This document shows, piece by piece, positions 7,908 through 16,430 of a DNA stretch of 64,000 bases. The DNA lies in assembly GCA_050304615.1 (NCBI GenBank), contig JBNLDW010000015.1, positions 5,354-69,353 on the forward strand, written 5' to 3'. Origin of the DNA: CBFDBF01 sp050304615 (GTDB lineage: Bacteria; Pseudomonadota; Gammaproteobacteria; Chromatiales; Chromatiaceae). Position numbers and translations under genes: made by a program. Below the pieces are notes generated by a model that saw nothing but the letters and a program-made list of their open reading frames with translations, ran no database searches and had not been told where the DNA came from. Each line of letters opens with the position of its first letter. The first letter of the stretch is position 1.

Positions 7908-10288
7908 CACTCATCCCTCAACTGTGCATTTAGTTCTTGTTGTAATGCCTGCAGAACAGACCCCATCACCTCTTCCACATCTCGATCTGTAAGAGTGTGC
8001 GAAGTTTCCTGTAAAATCAAGCCTAAAGCGAGACTTTTTAGCCCTGAATCTATCTTCTCACCAGTATAGACATCAAAAAGTAAAATGTCTTGTAAAATAT
8101 CCGGTATTGCGGCCCTTATAGAGGCCGCCACCTCACTGAACTCCACCTTCTGCTCCACCACAATGGCGATATCACGCCTGATAGAGGGGAATTTTGACAG
8201 CGGGCTGAACGCCGGAAGCACCCCATCAAGAAGGTAATTTACTTGTATTTCAAACAGATAGCAACTCTCAGTCAGGTCTAATTTGTGTTCCAGTTCAGGG
8301 TGCAACATGCCGATCCAACCAACCGGATTTCCCCCCCGGATAATCCTTGCGGCCTGCCCAGGGTGGAGGGCCGGGTGCCCTTCCACTCGAAATGAGAACT
8401 CCTCAGGGCATCCGGTCAGCGCAAAAATCGCCTCCAGGTCCCCTTTTATATCAAAAAAATCGGCGTTGCGGTCGTCAGATCCCCACTGTTCCGGGATATT
8501 TGACCCGGTTATCAGCCCTGCAAGCATTAAATCTTGTTTGATTTCAGTATCTTCTTTGACAAACCTAAGACCTGACTCGAAGAGTCGGATCCGCCCCTGC
8601 TGACGGGATTGATTGTATATAGCACTCTGCAACAGCCCCGGCCAGAGGCTGGTGCGCATGATGGACATATCACTGGAGATTGGGTTAGCCAGCTCCACCC
8701 TGCCGTGCTGTGGGTCTGTAAGCTGCTGCATCTCTTGGCTGATGAAGCTGTAGGTGATCACCTCCTGATAATCCCGATCCACTAGGAGATGTTTGGCTCG
8801 CTGCAGGGTAAATGCGATCTCCGGCTCTGCCCGCATGGCAGTGGCCGCTGAGCTACGATGCATGGGGATTTCGGTATAGCCGTAGATACGCCCGATCTCC
8901 TCGATCAAATCCACCTCAATGGAGATATCGAAACGGCAGCTGGGGGCAGTCACCATCCAGCCCTCTGCCAACGACTCCACCTGCATCTCCAGGCGGGTGA
9001 GGATATCGACTATGGTCTCATCATCGATGGTCAACCCCAGCAGCTTGGCCACTCTCTCCCGGCGCAGGAGGATCTCAGGGCGCTGTTCGATATGCCCTTT
9101 GGAGGACACTTCCACGATAGGGCCCGCCTCTCCTCCGACAATATCCAGCAGCAGCCTGGTTGCCCGCTCCATGGCCGTCACCTGCAGTTGCGGATCGACA
9201 CCACGCTCAAAGCGGTGGGAAGAGTCAGTATGGAGGCCATAGCTGCGCGCCTTACCGCTAATGGCTGTAGGGGTAAAAAATGCACTCTCGAGCAAAATAT
9301 CCTTGGTCTCGTCGGTTACCCCTGACGCCGCACCGCCCATAATACCGGCCATGGCCAGCGGTCCAGATGCATCGGCAATCACCAGGGTACCCTCCTGTAG
9401 CTCAACCTCCTGGCCATCCAGTAGGGTCAGTTGCTCCCCCTGCTGTGCCATGCGCACGCGGATTTCACCATCCAGTTTGGCCAGATCAAAGCCGTGCATC
9501 GGCTGGCCCAGCTCCAGCAGCACATAGTTGGTTACATCAACCACCGGACTGATAGAACGCAGACCGCTGCGCCGCAGACGCTCCTGCATCCAGAGAGGGG
9601 TTGCTGCAGCGGCATCAATACCGCTGATCACCCGGCAAGTGTAACGGGGACAGGCCTCTGGGGCCTCCAGCTTGACTTCAAACCTATGCTCTCCAGTGGC
9701 CACCACTGGATCTATGGTCGGCGCGGTCACCGGGCAGCGGTTGATCACCCCCACCTCCCGCGCAATTCCGGCCAGACCGAGGCAATCTCCGCGGTCTGGA
9801 GTCAGATCAATCTCGATGGCCTTGTCATTGAGGGCCAGATAGTCACGAAAATCGCTACCCACCGTCGCATCCACGGCCAAAGGCATGATTCCTTCGGAAG
9901 ACTCCGCCAGACCGAGTTCGGAAGCTGAGCAGATCATCCCAACTGAGTGGACACCGCGCAGCTTGGCTTTTTTGATCTTGAAATCGCCAGGCAACCTAGC
10001 TCCCACCATGGCCACCGGCACCTTCATCCCGGCCGTCACATTAGAAGCGCCACAGACGATCTGTAGCTCCTCGTCCTGACCGACGTTAACCCGGCAGACT
10101 CCCAGCTTGTCGGCATCGGGATGCTGCTCCCTGGCCAGCACCTCACCCACCACGACACCCTCAAACTCACCGGCCACAGGATCTACCGACTCCACCTCAA
10201 GGCCAGCCATAGAGAGCTGCTCCGCCAGCTGTTCGGTGGTGACATCGGGATCTACCCACTCCCGTAACCAAGCTTCACTGAATTTCAT
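7907..10288 (-). CDS. pheT: phenylalanyl-tRNA synthetase beta subunit
   Basis: A 793-residue protein with the full bacterial domain order: an N-terminal tRNA-binding (EMAP-like) domain, B3/B4 editing domain with EIDLTPDRGDCLG near residue 158, B5 domain, catalytic-like core and a C-terminal anticodon-binding fold (SPLSKFPSIRRDIAIVV). With PheS it forms the alpha2-beta2 enzyme that charges tRNA-Phe. It overlaps ihfA by one base at its 3' end. It is separated from pheS by 218 bases filled with palindromic repeats, an unusual gap for a subunit pair. Confidence 0.97.
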   Translation of the reverse strand: MKFSEAWLREWVDPDVTTEQLAEQLSMAGLEVESVDPVAGEFEGVVVGEVLAREQHPDADKLGVCRVNVGQDEELQIVCGASNVTAGMKVPVAMVGARLPGDFKIKKAKLRGVHSVGMICSASELGLAESSEGIMPLAVDATVGSDFRDYLALNDKAIEIDLTPDRGDCLGLAGIAREVGVINRCPVTAPTIDPVVATGEHRFEVKLEAPEACPRYTCRVISGIDAAAATPLWMQERLRRSGLRSISPVVDVTNYVLLELGQPMHGFDLAKLDGEIRVRMAQQGEQLTLLDGQEVELQEGTLVIADASGPLAMAGIMGGAASGVTDETKDILLESAFFTPTAISGKARSYGLHTDSSHRFERGVDPQLQVTAMERATRLLLDIVGGEAGPIVEVSSKGHIEQRPEILLRRERVAKLLGLTIDDETIVDILTRLEMQVESLAEGWMVTAPSCRFDISIEVDLIEEIGRIYGYTEIPMHRSSAATAMRAEPEIAFTLQRAKHLLVDRDYQEVITYSFISQEMQQLTDPQHGRVELANPISSDMSIMRTSLWPGLLQSAIYNQSRQQGRIRLFESGLRFVKEDTEIKQDLMLAGLITGSNIPEQWGSDDRNADFFDIKGDLEAIFALTGCPEEFSFRVEGHPALHPGQAARIIRGGNPVGWIGMLHPELEHKLDLTESCYLFEIQVNYLLDGVLPAFSPLSKFPSIRRDIAIVVEQKVEFSEVAASIRAAIPDILQDILLFDVYTGEKIDSGLKSLALGLILQETSHTLTDRDVEEVMGSVLQALQQELNAQLRDE

Positions 10289-10320
10289 CTTGTTACCTAT
10301 TGCTTAATTGATTACTTTTT

Positions 10321-10500
10321 AGCCGCAAATGCACGCCAATCACCGCAAAACTGCGCGAATAAATCATTGTCCAGATCTAATGCCTCTTTGCGTTCCTTTG
10401 CGGCCCGTTAAAAACTTTGTTAGCCGCTAAATTTACGCGAATCAATAACTCTAAATACACAGATTCTCTTTGCGAGTATTCGCGGTTATTTGCGGCTAAT
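10321..10500. repeat. two palindromic repeats between pheS and pheT
   Basis: Two imperfect inverted repeats lie in tandem. The first, about 10321-10410, starts agccgcaaatgcacgcc and ends cctttgcggcccgtta. The second, about 10422-10500, starts agccgctaaatttacgcgaat and ends cgcggttatttgcggctaat. A related copy lies upstream of pheS at 11563-11669. The shared arms (GCCGCAAAT... and ...ATTTGCGGC) point to a dispersed palindromic family. They lie inside a conserved operon and could form RNA hairpins in the message. Confidence 0.75.
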
Positions 10501-10506
10501 TATCTG

Positions 10507-11538
10507 TTAACCAAACTGCCGCAGAAACCGCAGGTCGTTCTCAAAGAAGAGCCGCAGGTCGTTGACGCCATAGCGCAACATGGCAAGCCGTTCTACTCCC
10601 ATACCAAAGGCGTAACCGGTGTACTTTTCGCTATCGATTCCTACATGCCCAAATACCGCCGGATGGATCATGCCGCAGCCCAGCACCTCCAGCCAACCGG
10701 TCTTACTGCATACCCTGCAACCCTTGCCACCACACATAACACACTCTATATCCGCCTCTGCCGACGGTTCGGTAAAGGGGAAATAGGACGGCCGAAAACG
10801 CATCTTGATATCACGTTCAAAAAAGTTTGAGAGGAAGTCATACAACACCCCTTTTAGCTGGGCGAAGGATACATCCTCGTCCACCAGAAATCCCTCTACC
10901 TGGTGGAACATGGGGGTGTGGGTCAGATCTGAATCACAACGATATACCCGACCCGGCGCAATGATCTTCAGCGGAGGCTTAGAGTTCTGCATCTCACGTA
11001 TCTGCACTGGAGAGGTGTGCGTGCGTAACAGCAGGTGCGCATCAAAATAGAAGGTGTCGTGCATCGCCCGTGCCGGATGGTGAGCCGGAATATTGAGCGC
11101 CTCAAAGTTATGGAAATCATCCTCTATCTCAGGCCCCTCTACCACCTTGAAGCCGACATGGGAGAATAGCTCTTCAATCCGCTCCAGGGTACGGGTTATA
11201 GGGTGCAACCCGCCTTGCCCCATGCCCCGCCCAGGCAAGGTGACATCAATACGCTCCGATACCAACCGCTCCTGCAGAGCTGCCTGTTCCAGCGCTGCCT
11301 TCCGCGTGCCTATAAGCTCTTCCAGCTCCTGCTTGGCCAAATTGATGGACTGCCCTGCTGCCGGACGCTCTTCTTTAGGCAGGCCGCCCAGTTGTTTAAG
11401 CTGCGCAGTCAGCAGCCCACTTTTGCCGAGGTAATGAACGCGCACCTCATCAAGAGCACGCATATCCGTTGCTCCATCAATCGCGCTTTGCGCCTCGCTG
11501 GTAAGTTTTTCGAGATCCAGAGTGGAGTCATCAGCCAT
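10507..11538 (-). CDS. pheS: phenylalanyl-tRNA synthetase alpha subunit
   Basis: A 343-residue class II aminoacyl-tRNA synthetase subunit. The N-terminal coiled coil (about 1-90) that contacts tRNA is followed by the catalytic domain with LPGRGMGQGGLHPITRT, motif 2 (PGRVYRCDSDLTHTPMFHQ) and motif 3 (GYAFGMGVERLAMLRYG). It forms phenylalanyl-adenylate within the alpha2-beta2 complex. It follows rplT after 217 bases containing a terminator or attenuator hairpin and a palindromic repeat. I saw no pheM-like Phe-rich leader peptide. Confidence 0.97.
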   Translation of the reverse strand: MADDSTLDLEKLTSEAQSAIDGATDMRALDEVRVHYLGKSGLLTAQLKQLGGLPKEERPAAGQSINLAKQELEELIGTRKAALEQAALQERLVSERIDVTLPGRGMGQGGLHPITRTLERIEELFSHVGFKVVEGPEIEDDFHNFEALNIPAHHPARAMHDTFYFDAHLLLRTHTSPVQIREMQNSKPPLKIIAPGRVYRCDSDLTHTPMFHQVEGFLVDEDVSFAQLKGVLYDFLSNFFERDIKMRFRPSYFPFTEPSAEADIECVMCGGKGCRVCSKTGWLEVLGCGMIHPAVFGHVGIDSEKYTGYAFGMGVERLAMLRYGVNDLRLFFENDLRFLRQFG

Positions 11539-11562
11539 CAGTTATTATCTCAATGAAATTAG

Positions 11563-11669
11563 AGCCGCAAATGAACGCCAATCACCGCAAAGTTACGCAA
11601 ACCTACATCCCCTTATGTAAAAAATACATTGGCAAGTTTTTGCGGTTATTTGCGTCTCTTTACGGCCCA
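11563..11669. repeat. palindromic repeat upstream of pheS
   Basis: An imperfect inverted repeat whose left arm agccgcaaatgaacgccaat at 11563-11582 and right arm tgcggttatttgcg...tttacggccc match the arms of the repeats at 10321-10500. The arms are separated by an AT-rich centre. Confidence 0.7.
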
Positions 11670-11703
11670 AAAAACAGGGGGAAGGACCATTAGGCCTTCC
11701 CCC
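11670..11703 (-). terminator. terminator or attenuator between rplT and pheS
   Basis: On the minus strand GGGGGAAGG (11695-11703) pairs with CCTTCCCCC (11677-11685), followed by TGTTTTTT. It ends the infC-rpmI-rplT transcript or acts as an attenuator before pheST. A second hairpin (ACCGG/CCGGT) lies just upstream near 11721-11740. Confidence 0.8.
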
Positions 11704-11755
11704 TTGGTTATGTCATGTTGTTACCGGATCCAGGACCCGGTGGGATGACAACTGT

Positions 11756-12115
11756 TTAGCTGGAGAGATTGGCCTTGGCCTGTTCCGCCAGAGCGGTAAA
11801 GGCTGGCTTATCAAAAATAGCCAAATCGGCCAGCATCTTGCGATCGATCTCTACTCCGGCATTCTTCAATCCATTCATCATACGGCTATATGAGATACCG
11901 TTGTCTCTGGCGCCAGCATTGATACGTGCAATCCAGAGGGCGCGGAACATACGCTTCTTCTGCCGCCGGTCACGATAGGCATACTGTCCGGCCTTGATAA
12001 CTGCCTGCTTGGCAACACGGTAGACCTTACTCCTGGCACCGTAATAACCCTTAGCTTCATCCAGCACCTTTTTGTGTTTGGCGCGTGCTGTAACACCACG
12101 TTTTACTCTTGGCAT
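11756..12115 (-). CDS. rplT: 50S ribosomal protein L20
   Basis: A 119-residue protein, the usual length of L20, with the typical basic start PRVKRGVTARAKHKKVL and the RKMLADLAIFD segment near the C-terminus. It binds 23S rRNA early in assembly and in Escherichia coli also represses its own operon by binding the mRNA. It lies 15 bases after rpmI in the infC-rpmI-rplT unit. Confidence 0.98.
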   Translation of the reverse strand: MPRVKRGVTARAKHKKVLDEAKGYYGARSKVYRVAKQAVIKAGQYAYRDRRQKKRMFRALWIARINAGARDNGISYSRMMNGLKNAGVEIDRKMLADLAIFDKPAFTALAEQAKANLSS

Positions 12116-12130
12116 TGTTTAGTCTCCAGA

Positions 12131-12328
12131 TCAGGCGTAGGGCATCATACGACGGGCGGCTGCCTCGTCGGACTTATGCACTTGCATAGGTGAACGCAAT
12201 TGACGCTTACGCTTGGTACTCTTTTTAGTCAGAATATGACTACGGTGAGACTGGCCACGCTTGAACGACCCGGAAGCTTTTCGCTTGAACCGCTTAGCCG
12301 CGCCGCTATTTGTCTTGATTTTCGGCAT
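12131..12328 (-). CDS. rpmI: 50S ribosomal protein L35
   Basis: A 65-residue, strongly basic protein with the L35 pattern PKIKTNSGAAKRFKRKASG at the start and RSHILTKKSTKRKRQLR in the middle. It lies between infC and rplT, the invariant bacterial order. Confidence 0.98.
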   Translation of the reverse strand: MPKIKTNSGAAKRFKRKASGSFKRGQSHRSHILTKKSTKRKRQLRSPMQVHKSDEAAARRMMPYA

Positions 12329-12364
12329 TTCATTTAACTCCGCATTCTCTTTTAGTTAATAGAT

Positions 12365-12883
12365 CTACTTTTTAGTGGGACCCAACACCATCACCATCTG
12401 CCGGCCTTCCATCTGGGGCTGCTGCTCTACCTGGGCGTACTCGGCCAAATCGGCCTCTACCCTTCGCAACATCTCCAGACCCAGCTCTCGGTGAGCATGT
12501 TCACGGCCACGGAACCGCATGGTTACCTTGGCCTTGTCCCCATCACTCAGGAAACGTATCAGGTTGCGTAGTTTTACCTGATAATCCCCCTCTTCCGTCC
12601 CTGGTCGAAATTTTACTTCTTTAACTTGAACCGTTCTCTGTTTCTTTTTGGCCGCCTGTTGCTGCTTCTTTTGTTCAAATACAAACTTGCCAAAATCCAT
12701 GATTCGGCAGACTGGTGGCTCTGCATTAGGCTGAATCTCGACCAGATCCATACCTGCCCCAGTGGCCGCACTCAGTGCCTCTTCTAATGAAACTATTCCA
12801 GCCTGCTCTCCATCTTGGTTGATCAGTCTGACCTCAATGGCGGTAATTTCCCCATTAAGGCGATTCCTCTTCTTGCCAGCGAT
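12365..12883 (-). CDS. infC: translation initiation factor IF-3 (ATC start)
   Basis: A 172-residue IF-3 with both domains: N-terminal RNRLNGEITAIEVRLI and AEPPVCRIMDFGKF, then C-terminal VKEVKFRPGTEEGDYQVK and VTMRFRGREHAH. No ATG or GTG lies in frame near the expected N-terminus. A perfect GGAGG (12892-12896) sits eight bases before an ATC codon at 12883, directly before AGKKRNR, so ATC is the likely start. Rare start codons (AUU in Escherichia coli) are known for infC and let IF-3 repress its own synthesis. The in-frame TTG at 12898 overlaps the GGAGG and is rejected. Confidence 0.95.
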   Translation of the reverse strand: MAGKKRNRLNGEITAIEVRLINQDGEQAGIVSLEEALSAATGAGMDLVEIQPNAEPPVCRIMDFGKFVFEQKKQQQAAKKKQRTVQVKEVKFRPGTEEGDYQVKLRNLIRFLSDGDKAKVTMRFRGREHAHRELGLEMLRRVEADLAEYAQVEQQPQMEGRQMVMVLGPTKK

Positions 12884-12896
12884 AACCGGTTCCTCC

Positions 12897-12928
12897 AAAA
12901 AAATTAAACCTGAATCTATAGATTCAGG
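12897..12928 (-). terminator. terminator-like hairpin before infC
   Basis: A perfect 20-base palindrome, CCTGAATCTATAGATTCAGG (12909-12928), is followed on the minus strand by TTTAATTTTTTT and then at once by the GGAGG site of infC. It has the form of an intrinsic terminator or attenuator and could also limit ribosome access. It lies six bases after the thrS stop codon. Confidence 0.75.
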
Positions 12929-12934
12929 TAAAAG

Positions 12935-14842
12935 CTAGCTATGGCTTGCCACCTCTGCATCCAGTCTGTTGCTAAGCTCCTCCAGCGTTATACTGCCGAG
13001 GTCCTCGCCACTGCGGGTGCGGACAGCCACACTACTGTTTTCCATCTCGCGATCGCCCACTACTAGCAAGTATGGAATACGTGCCAACGTGTGCTCGCGA
13101 ATTTTAAAGCCGATCTTCTCATTTCTCAAGTCTGTTTTTACCCTAAATCCCTGTTGTTGCAGAATTTCTGCCACTTTTTCCACATATTCGGCCTGTCTGT
13201 CGGTAATATTCAGCACAATCAGCTGAACTGGCGACAACCAGAGCGGCAAAACTCCGGCATACTGCTCGATCAAAATCCCGATAAAACGCTCGATTGAGCC
13301 CAGGATTGCCCGATGTAGCATCACCGGAACCTGCTTGCTGTTGTCCTCGGCTATATAGGTGGCATCAAGACGCTCAGGCATGGAGAAATCTAGCTGGATA
13401 GTACCCAGCTGCCAGACCCGGTTTAAACAGTCGCGCAGGGAGTATTCGATCTTGGGACCATAGAACGCGCCCTCCCCCGGTTGCAGCTCCCACTCCAACC
13501 CCTGTTCGTTGAGGGCATCTTCCAGGGCCTTCTCTGCCTTATCCCAGGTCTCGTCTGAGCCAACCCGTTTCTCCGGGCGGGTGGAGAGCTTTATCAGGAC
13601 ATCCTCAAAGCCGAAGTCTTTATACACCTCGAACAGCAGATCATTAAATGCTATGACCTCAGAGAGAATCTGATCCTCGGTACAGAAGATATGGGCATCA
13701 TCCTGCACAAAGTTACGCACCCGCATCAGGCCATGCAGGGTACCGGATGGCTCATTACGATGGCAGGAGCCAAACTCTGCCATCCGCAACGGTAACTCAC
13801 GATAGCTCTTGAGCCCATGGTTGTAGATCTGAATGTGGCCCGGGCAGTTCATCGGCTTGATGGCATACTCCCGGCTCTCTGACTGGGTGGAAAAAATCAT
13901 ATCGCCAAACTTGTCCCAGTGGCCTGACTTCTCCCACAGGGAGCGATCCAAGATTGATGGGGTATGCACCTCCTGATATCCATGTTTGCGCAGCTTGTCC
14001 CGAATATACCCTGTGATGATCGTATAGATCTGCCACCCCTTGTCATGCCAGAAGACCATACCTGGCGCCTCATCTTGGGTGTGGAACAGATCCTGCGCCT
14101 TACCAATCTTGCGATGATCCCTCTTCTCCGCCTCTTCCAGCCGGTGCAGATAGTCCTTGAGTTCCTTTTTGTCCTTCCAGGCGGTGCCGTAGATGCGCTG
14201 TAGCATCTCGTTATCGGAGTTGCCACGCCAGTAGGCCCCTGCCAACTTCATCAGCTTAAATGATTTCAATCTGCCAGTAGATGGAACATGAGGGCCACGG
14301 CAGAGGTCGGTGAAGTCACCCTGCTGGTACAGGGAGAGCGTCTGATCGGCTGGGATATCCTCTATAATCTCCGCCTTGTACTCCTCCCCGATTCCACGAA
14401 AAAAGGCAACCGCGTCATCCCTGGACATGACCGAGCGCTTTAGCGGGATATCGGCCTTTACCAGCTCCTTCATCTTCCCCTCTATCGCCTCAAGATCCTC
14501 TGGGGTGAAGGGACGCTCGTATGAAAAATCGTAATAGAAGCCATCCTCAATGGTGGGCCCAATAGTCACCTGGGCCTGCGGAAAAAGCTCCTTAACCGCC
14601 TGCGCCATCAGATGCGCGGTGGAGTGGCGGATCACATCCAGCCCCTCGGTATCACGCTCGGTAATAATGGCCAGTTCGGCATCCTGTTCGATCAGATGCG
14701 ATGTATCGACCAACACCCCGTCAACACGGCCAGCCAGGGCAGCCTTGGCCAGACCAGGGCCAATATCGGCTGCTACATCATGGACAGAAACTGGGTGATC
14801 GAAACTACGCTGAGAGCTATCTGGAAGGGTTATAACTGGCAT
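12935..14842 (-). CDS. thrS: threonyl-tRNA synthetase
   Basis: A 635-residue class II synthetase with the full set of domains: TGS (about 1-60), editing domain with HSTAHLMAQAVKELF, catalytic core with KPMNCPGHIQIY and the zinc ligands Cys and two His, motif 3 region (PVMLHRAILGSIERF), and C-terminal anticodon-binding domain (about 535-630). It charges tRNA-Thr and removes mis-charged Ser. It heads the thrS-infC-rpmI-rplT-pheST block, and tRNA-Val lies just upstream on the same strand. Confidence 0.98.
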   Translation of the reverse strand: MPVITLPDSSQRSFDHPVSVHDVAADIGPGLAKAALAGRVDGVLVDTSHLIEQDAELAIITERDTEGLDVIRHSTAHLMAQAVKELFPQAQVTIGPTIEDGFYYDFSYERPFTPEDLEAIEGKMKELVKADIPLKRSVMSRDDAVAFFRGIGEEYKAEIIEDIPADQTLSLYQQGDFTDLCRGPHVPSTGRLKSFKLMKLAGAYWRGNSDNEMLQRIYGTAWKDKKELKDYLHRLEEAEKRDHRKIGKAQDLFHTQDEAPGMVFWHDKGWQIYTIITGYIRDKLRKHGYQEVHTPSILDRSLWEKSGHWDKFGDMIFSTQSESREYAIKPMNCPGHIQIYNHGLKSYRELPLRMAEFGSCHRNEPSGTLHGLMRVRNFVQDDAHIFCTEDQILSEVIAFNDLLFEVYKDFGFEDVLIKLSTRPEKRVGSDETWDKAEKALEDALNEQGLEWELQPGEGAFYGPKIEYSLRDCLNRVWQLGTIQLDFSMPERLDATYIAEDNSKQVPVMLHRAILGSIERFIGILIEQYAGVLPLWLSPVQLIVLNITDRQAEYVEKVAEILQQQGFRVKTDLRNEKIGFKIREHTLARIPYLLVVGDREMENSSVAVRTRSGEDLGSITLEELSNRLDAEVASHS

Positions 14843-14909
14843 TACAATAGTCCTATTTCAGTGGTGGCCCATACGAGAGGCCACTTGATGGTAACCGACT
14901 CTAAAAAAT

Positions 14910-14986
14910 TGGTAGGGGCGGGCGGATTCGAACCGCCGACCTCCACGATGTCAACGTGGCGCTCTAACCAACTGAGCTACGCTCCT
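14910..14986 (-). tRNA. tRNA-Val (GAC)
   Basis: A 77-base cloverleaf on the minus strand. The anticodon loop TTGACAT is held by CCACG/CGTGG, giving GAC (reads GTC and GTT). The D arm AGCTCAGTTGGTTAGAGC and T arm GGCGG-TTCGAAT-CCGCC are intact and CCA is encoded. The acceptor stem AGGAGCG/CGCCCCT has an A-C mismatch at the fourth pair, which is unusual. It is upstream of thrS on the same strand. Confidence 0.94.
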
Positions 14987-15224
14987 ATAGAGAGCGCGAA
15001 TAATACCGGTTTACCCCGGTTTATTGCAAGACGCTTAGCGAATAGATTCTGCTGACTTCCGCAATACCTTGCGCCATTACCCCGCAGCTAACCGATATAG
15101 TGGTGACCGCATGGCCCAAATCACGATTCATTGGGCATGAAATGTGTATAATCAAAGACAGCATAAACCTCACTGTATGGGTGTTTTTCTTCATACTTTG
15201 AATAAATCTTTCTGGAGACGATTC

Positions 15225-15965
15225 ATGATGAAACACTCGACCAGTGGCATTCTAGGTTTTACCTTATGGCTACTTCTATCTAACGCCCAGGCATACACAC
15301 TCGAGGGCGGAGGGATTAAATGGGGTGATCCAACACTAGGCACCGGTGCCTCTATCAGCTGGAGCCTGATTGACGCAACGGTTGACTGCAGCCTCAGCTT
15401 GGGCACAGATTGCGAACAGACAACGGTTAAACCCCTCTCCGCTTACCTGGCGACCGGCTTTGAAAACGAGATCAGGAGGGCCTTTGATACATGGGCAAGT
15501 GTGGCCGATCTCACTTTCACTGAGATAACCGACGGTGGTGGTATATTTGGTGAGGACTTTGTTGCTGATATCCGCTTTGGGAGCATGCTTATCGATGGGG
15601 CGGGTGATACTAATGGCAATGTCCTTGGCTATGCCTACTATCCATATTCCATACTCTATAGTCCCGTGGCTGGAGATATAATTCTGGACAGCCACGACTT
15701 AGGAAGTTTCGACCTGTTCTCCCTGGTACTACACGAGCTGGGACATTCGCTCGGCCTCGGACATAATGAAGACCTTGAGGATGCAGTTATGTATCCCAAT
15801 TATTCCTTCACAACCGGGCTACACCAGGATGATATCGATGGCATACAGGCACTCTATGGTCCTAGTGTTGCTACGGTACCGCTTCCTGCGGCCGTCTGGC
15901 TGATGCTATCTGGCCTTGGACTCATCTCTTTTACCTCCAGGCGGGGCAACGGCAAGACCGCCTGA
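15225..15965 (+). CDS. secreted matrixin-type zinc metalloprotease with VPLPA anchor
   Basis: A 246-residue predicted extracellular protease. The matrixin zinc motif HELGHSLGLGH (HExxHxxGxxH) and the Met-turn VMYPNY are both present. A signal peptide ends near SNAQA (residue 21). The C-terminus has VPLPAAVWLMLSGLGLISF followed by basic SRRGNGK, a variant PEP-CTERM-like tripartite tail that would be cut and anchored by an exosortase-type enzyme. I chose the ATG at 15225, which has GGAG upstream; the longer frame from 15144 would bury the signal peptide. A second ATG follows directly at 15228. Substrate is unknown. It stands alone between tRNA-Val and the HNH gene. Confidence 0.88.
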   Translation: MMKHSTSGILGFTLWLLLSNAQAYTLEGGGIKWGDPTLGTGASISWSLIDATVDCSLSLGTDCEQTTVKPLSAYLATGFENEIRRAFDTWASVADLTFTEITDGGGIFGEDFVADIRFGSMLIDGAGDTNGNVLGYAYYPYSILYSPVAGDIILDSHDLGSFDLFSLVLHELGHSLGLGHNEDLEDAVMYPNYSFTTGLHQDDIDGIQALYGPSVATVPLPAAVWLMLSGLGLISFTSRRGNGKTA

Positions 15966-16025
15966 GAAGATCTGCCACAGGGCTCTCATGGGTGTCAGAC
16001 ATCCATGAGCCCAACGTCTCAGTAG

Positions 16026-16385
16026 TTATCTCTCTTTCAACAGCTCCTTCAGGTCAGCAAATGGCCTGGAGGTGGTGGTGGTCTGCTCTTCGCCGCCGGT
16101 CGTACTGCCACCACGGGCAACCTCTTCCTCATAGCGGGAGTGTTCGTTGTCGTGGCAGTAGAGGCATAGCAGCTCCCAGTTACTACCGTTGGGTGGATTG
16201 TTGTCGTGGTCGTGATCCTTGTGGTGAACCGTTAGCTCCCGTAGATTTTGCTGATTAAACTCTCTGCTACAACGGCCACAGATCCATGGGAACAGCTTAA
16301 GTGCCTGCTCGCGGTAGCCCTTCCCCCGCTCCTCTCTGTTCTTCCTGGCCTCTGCAACTATACGATCGAGTTTTTCACTGTCCAT
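16026..16385 (-). CDS. yajD: HNH nuclease family protein, YajD-like
   Basis: A 119-residue protein close in length and layout to YajD. It has a zinc-knuckle pair (CGRC and CLYC) and the HNH core TVHHKDHDHDNNPPNGSNW, with His-His, Asn and His in the expected places (ending CHDNEH). Such small HNH proteins are found widely in gammaproteobacteria without a defined role; nicking activity is predicted by family only. It is downstream of uvrB on the same strand, 45 bases after its stop, so it may be co-transcribed with this DNA repair gene. Confidence 0.88.
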   Translation of the reverse strand: MDSEKLDRIVAEARKNREERGKGYREQALKLFPWICGRCSREFNQQNLRELTVHHKDHDHDNNPPNGSNWELLCLYCHDNEHSRYEEEVARGGSTTGGEEQTTTTSRPFADLKELLKER

Positions 16386-16430
16386 ATATCCGATCCCCCA
16401 TCTGCAAAAAGCACCTCTGTAAGGTTGCGC

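Noticed and set aside
11539..11755. pheM-like leader peptide before pheS
   Set aside because: No short frame rich in Phe precedes a terminator there; only the hairpin is supported.
12365..12898. TTG at 12898 as the infC start
   Set aside because: It overlaps the GGAGG site; the ATC at 12883 is at the correct distance.
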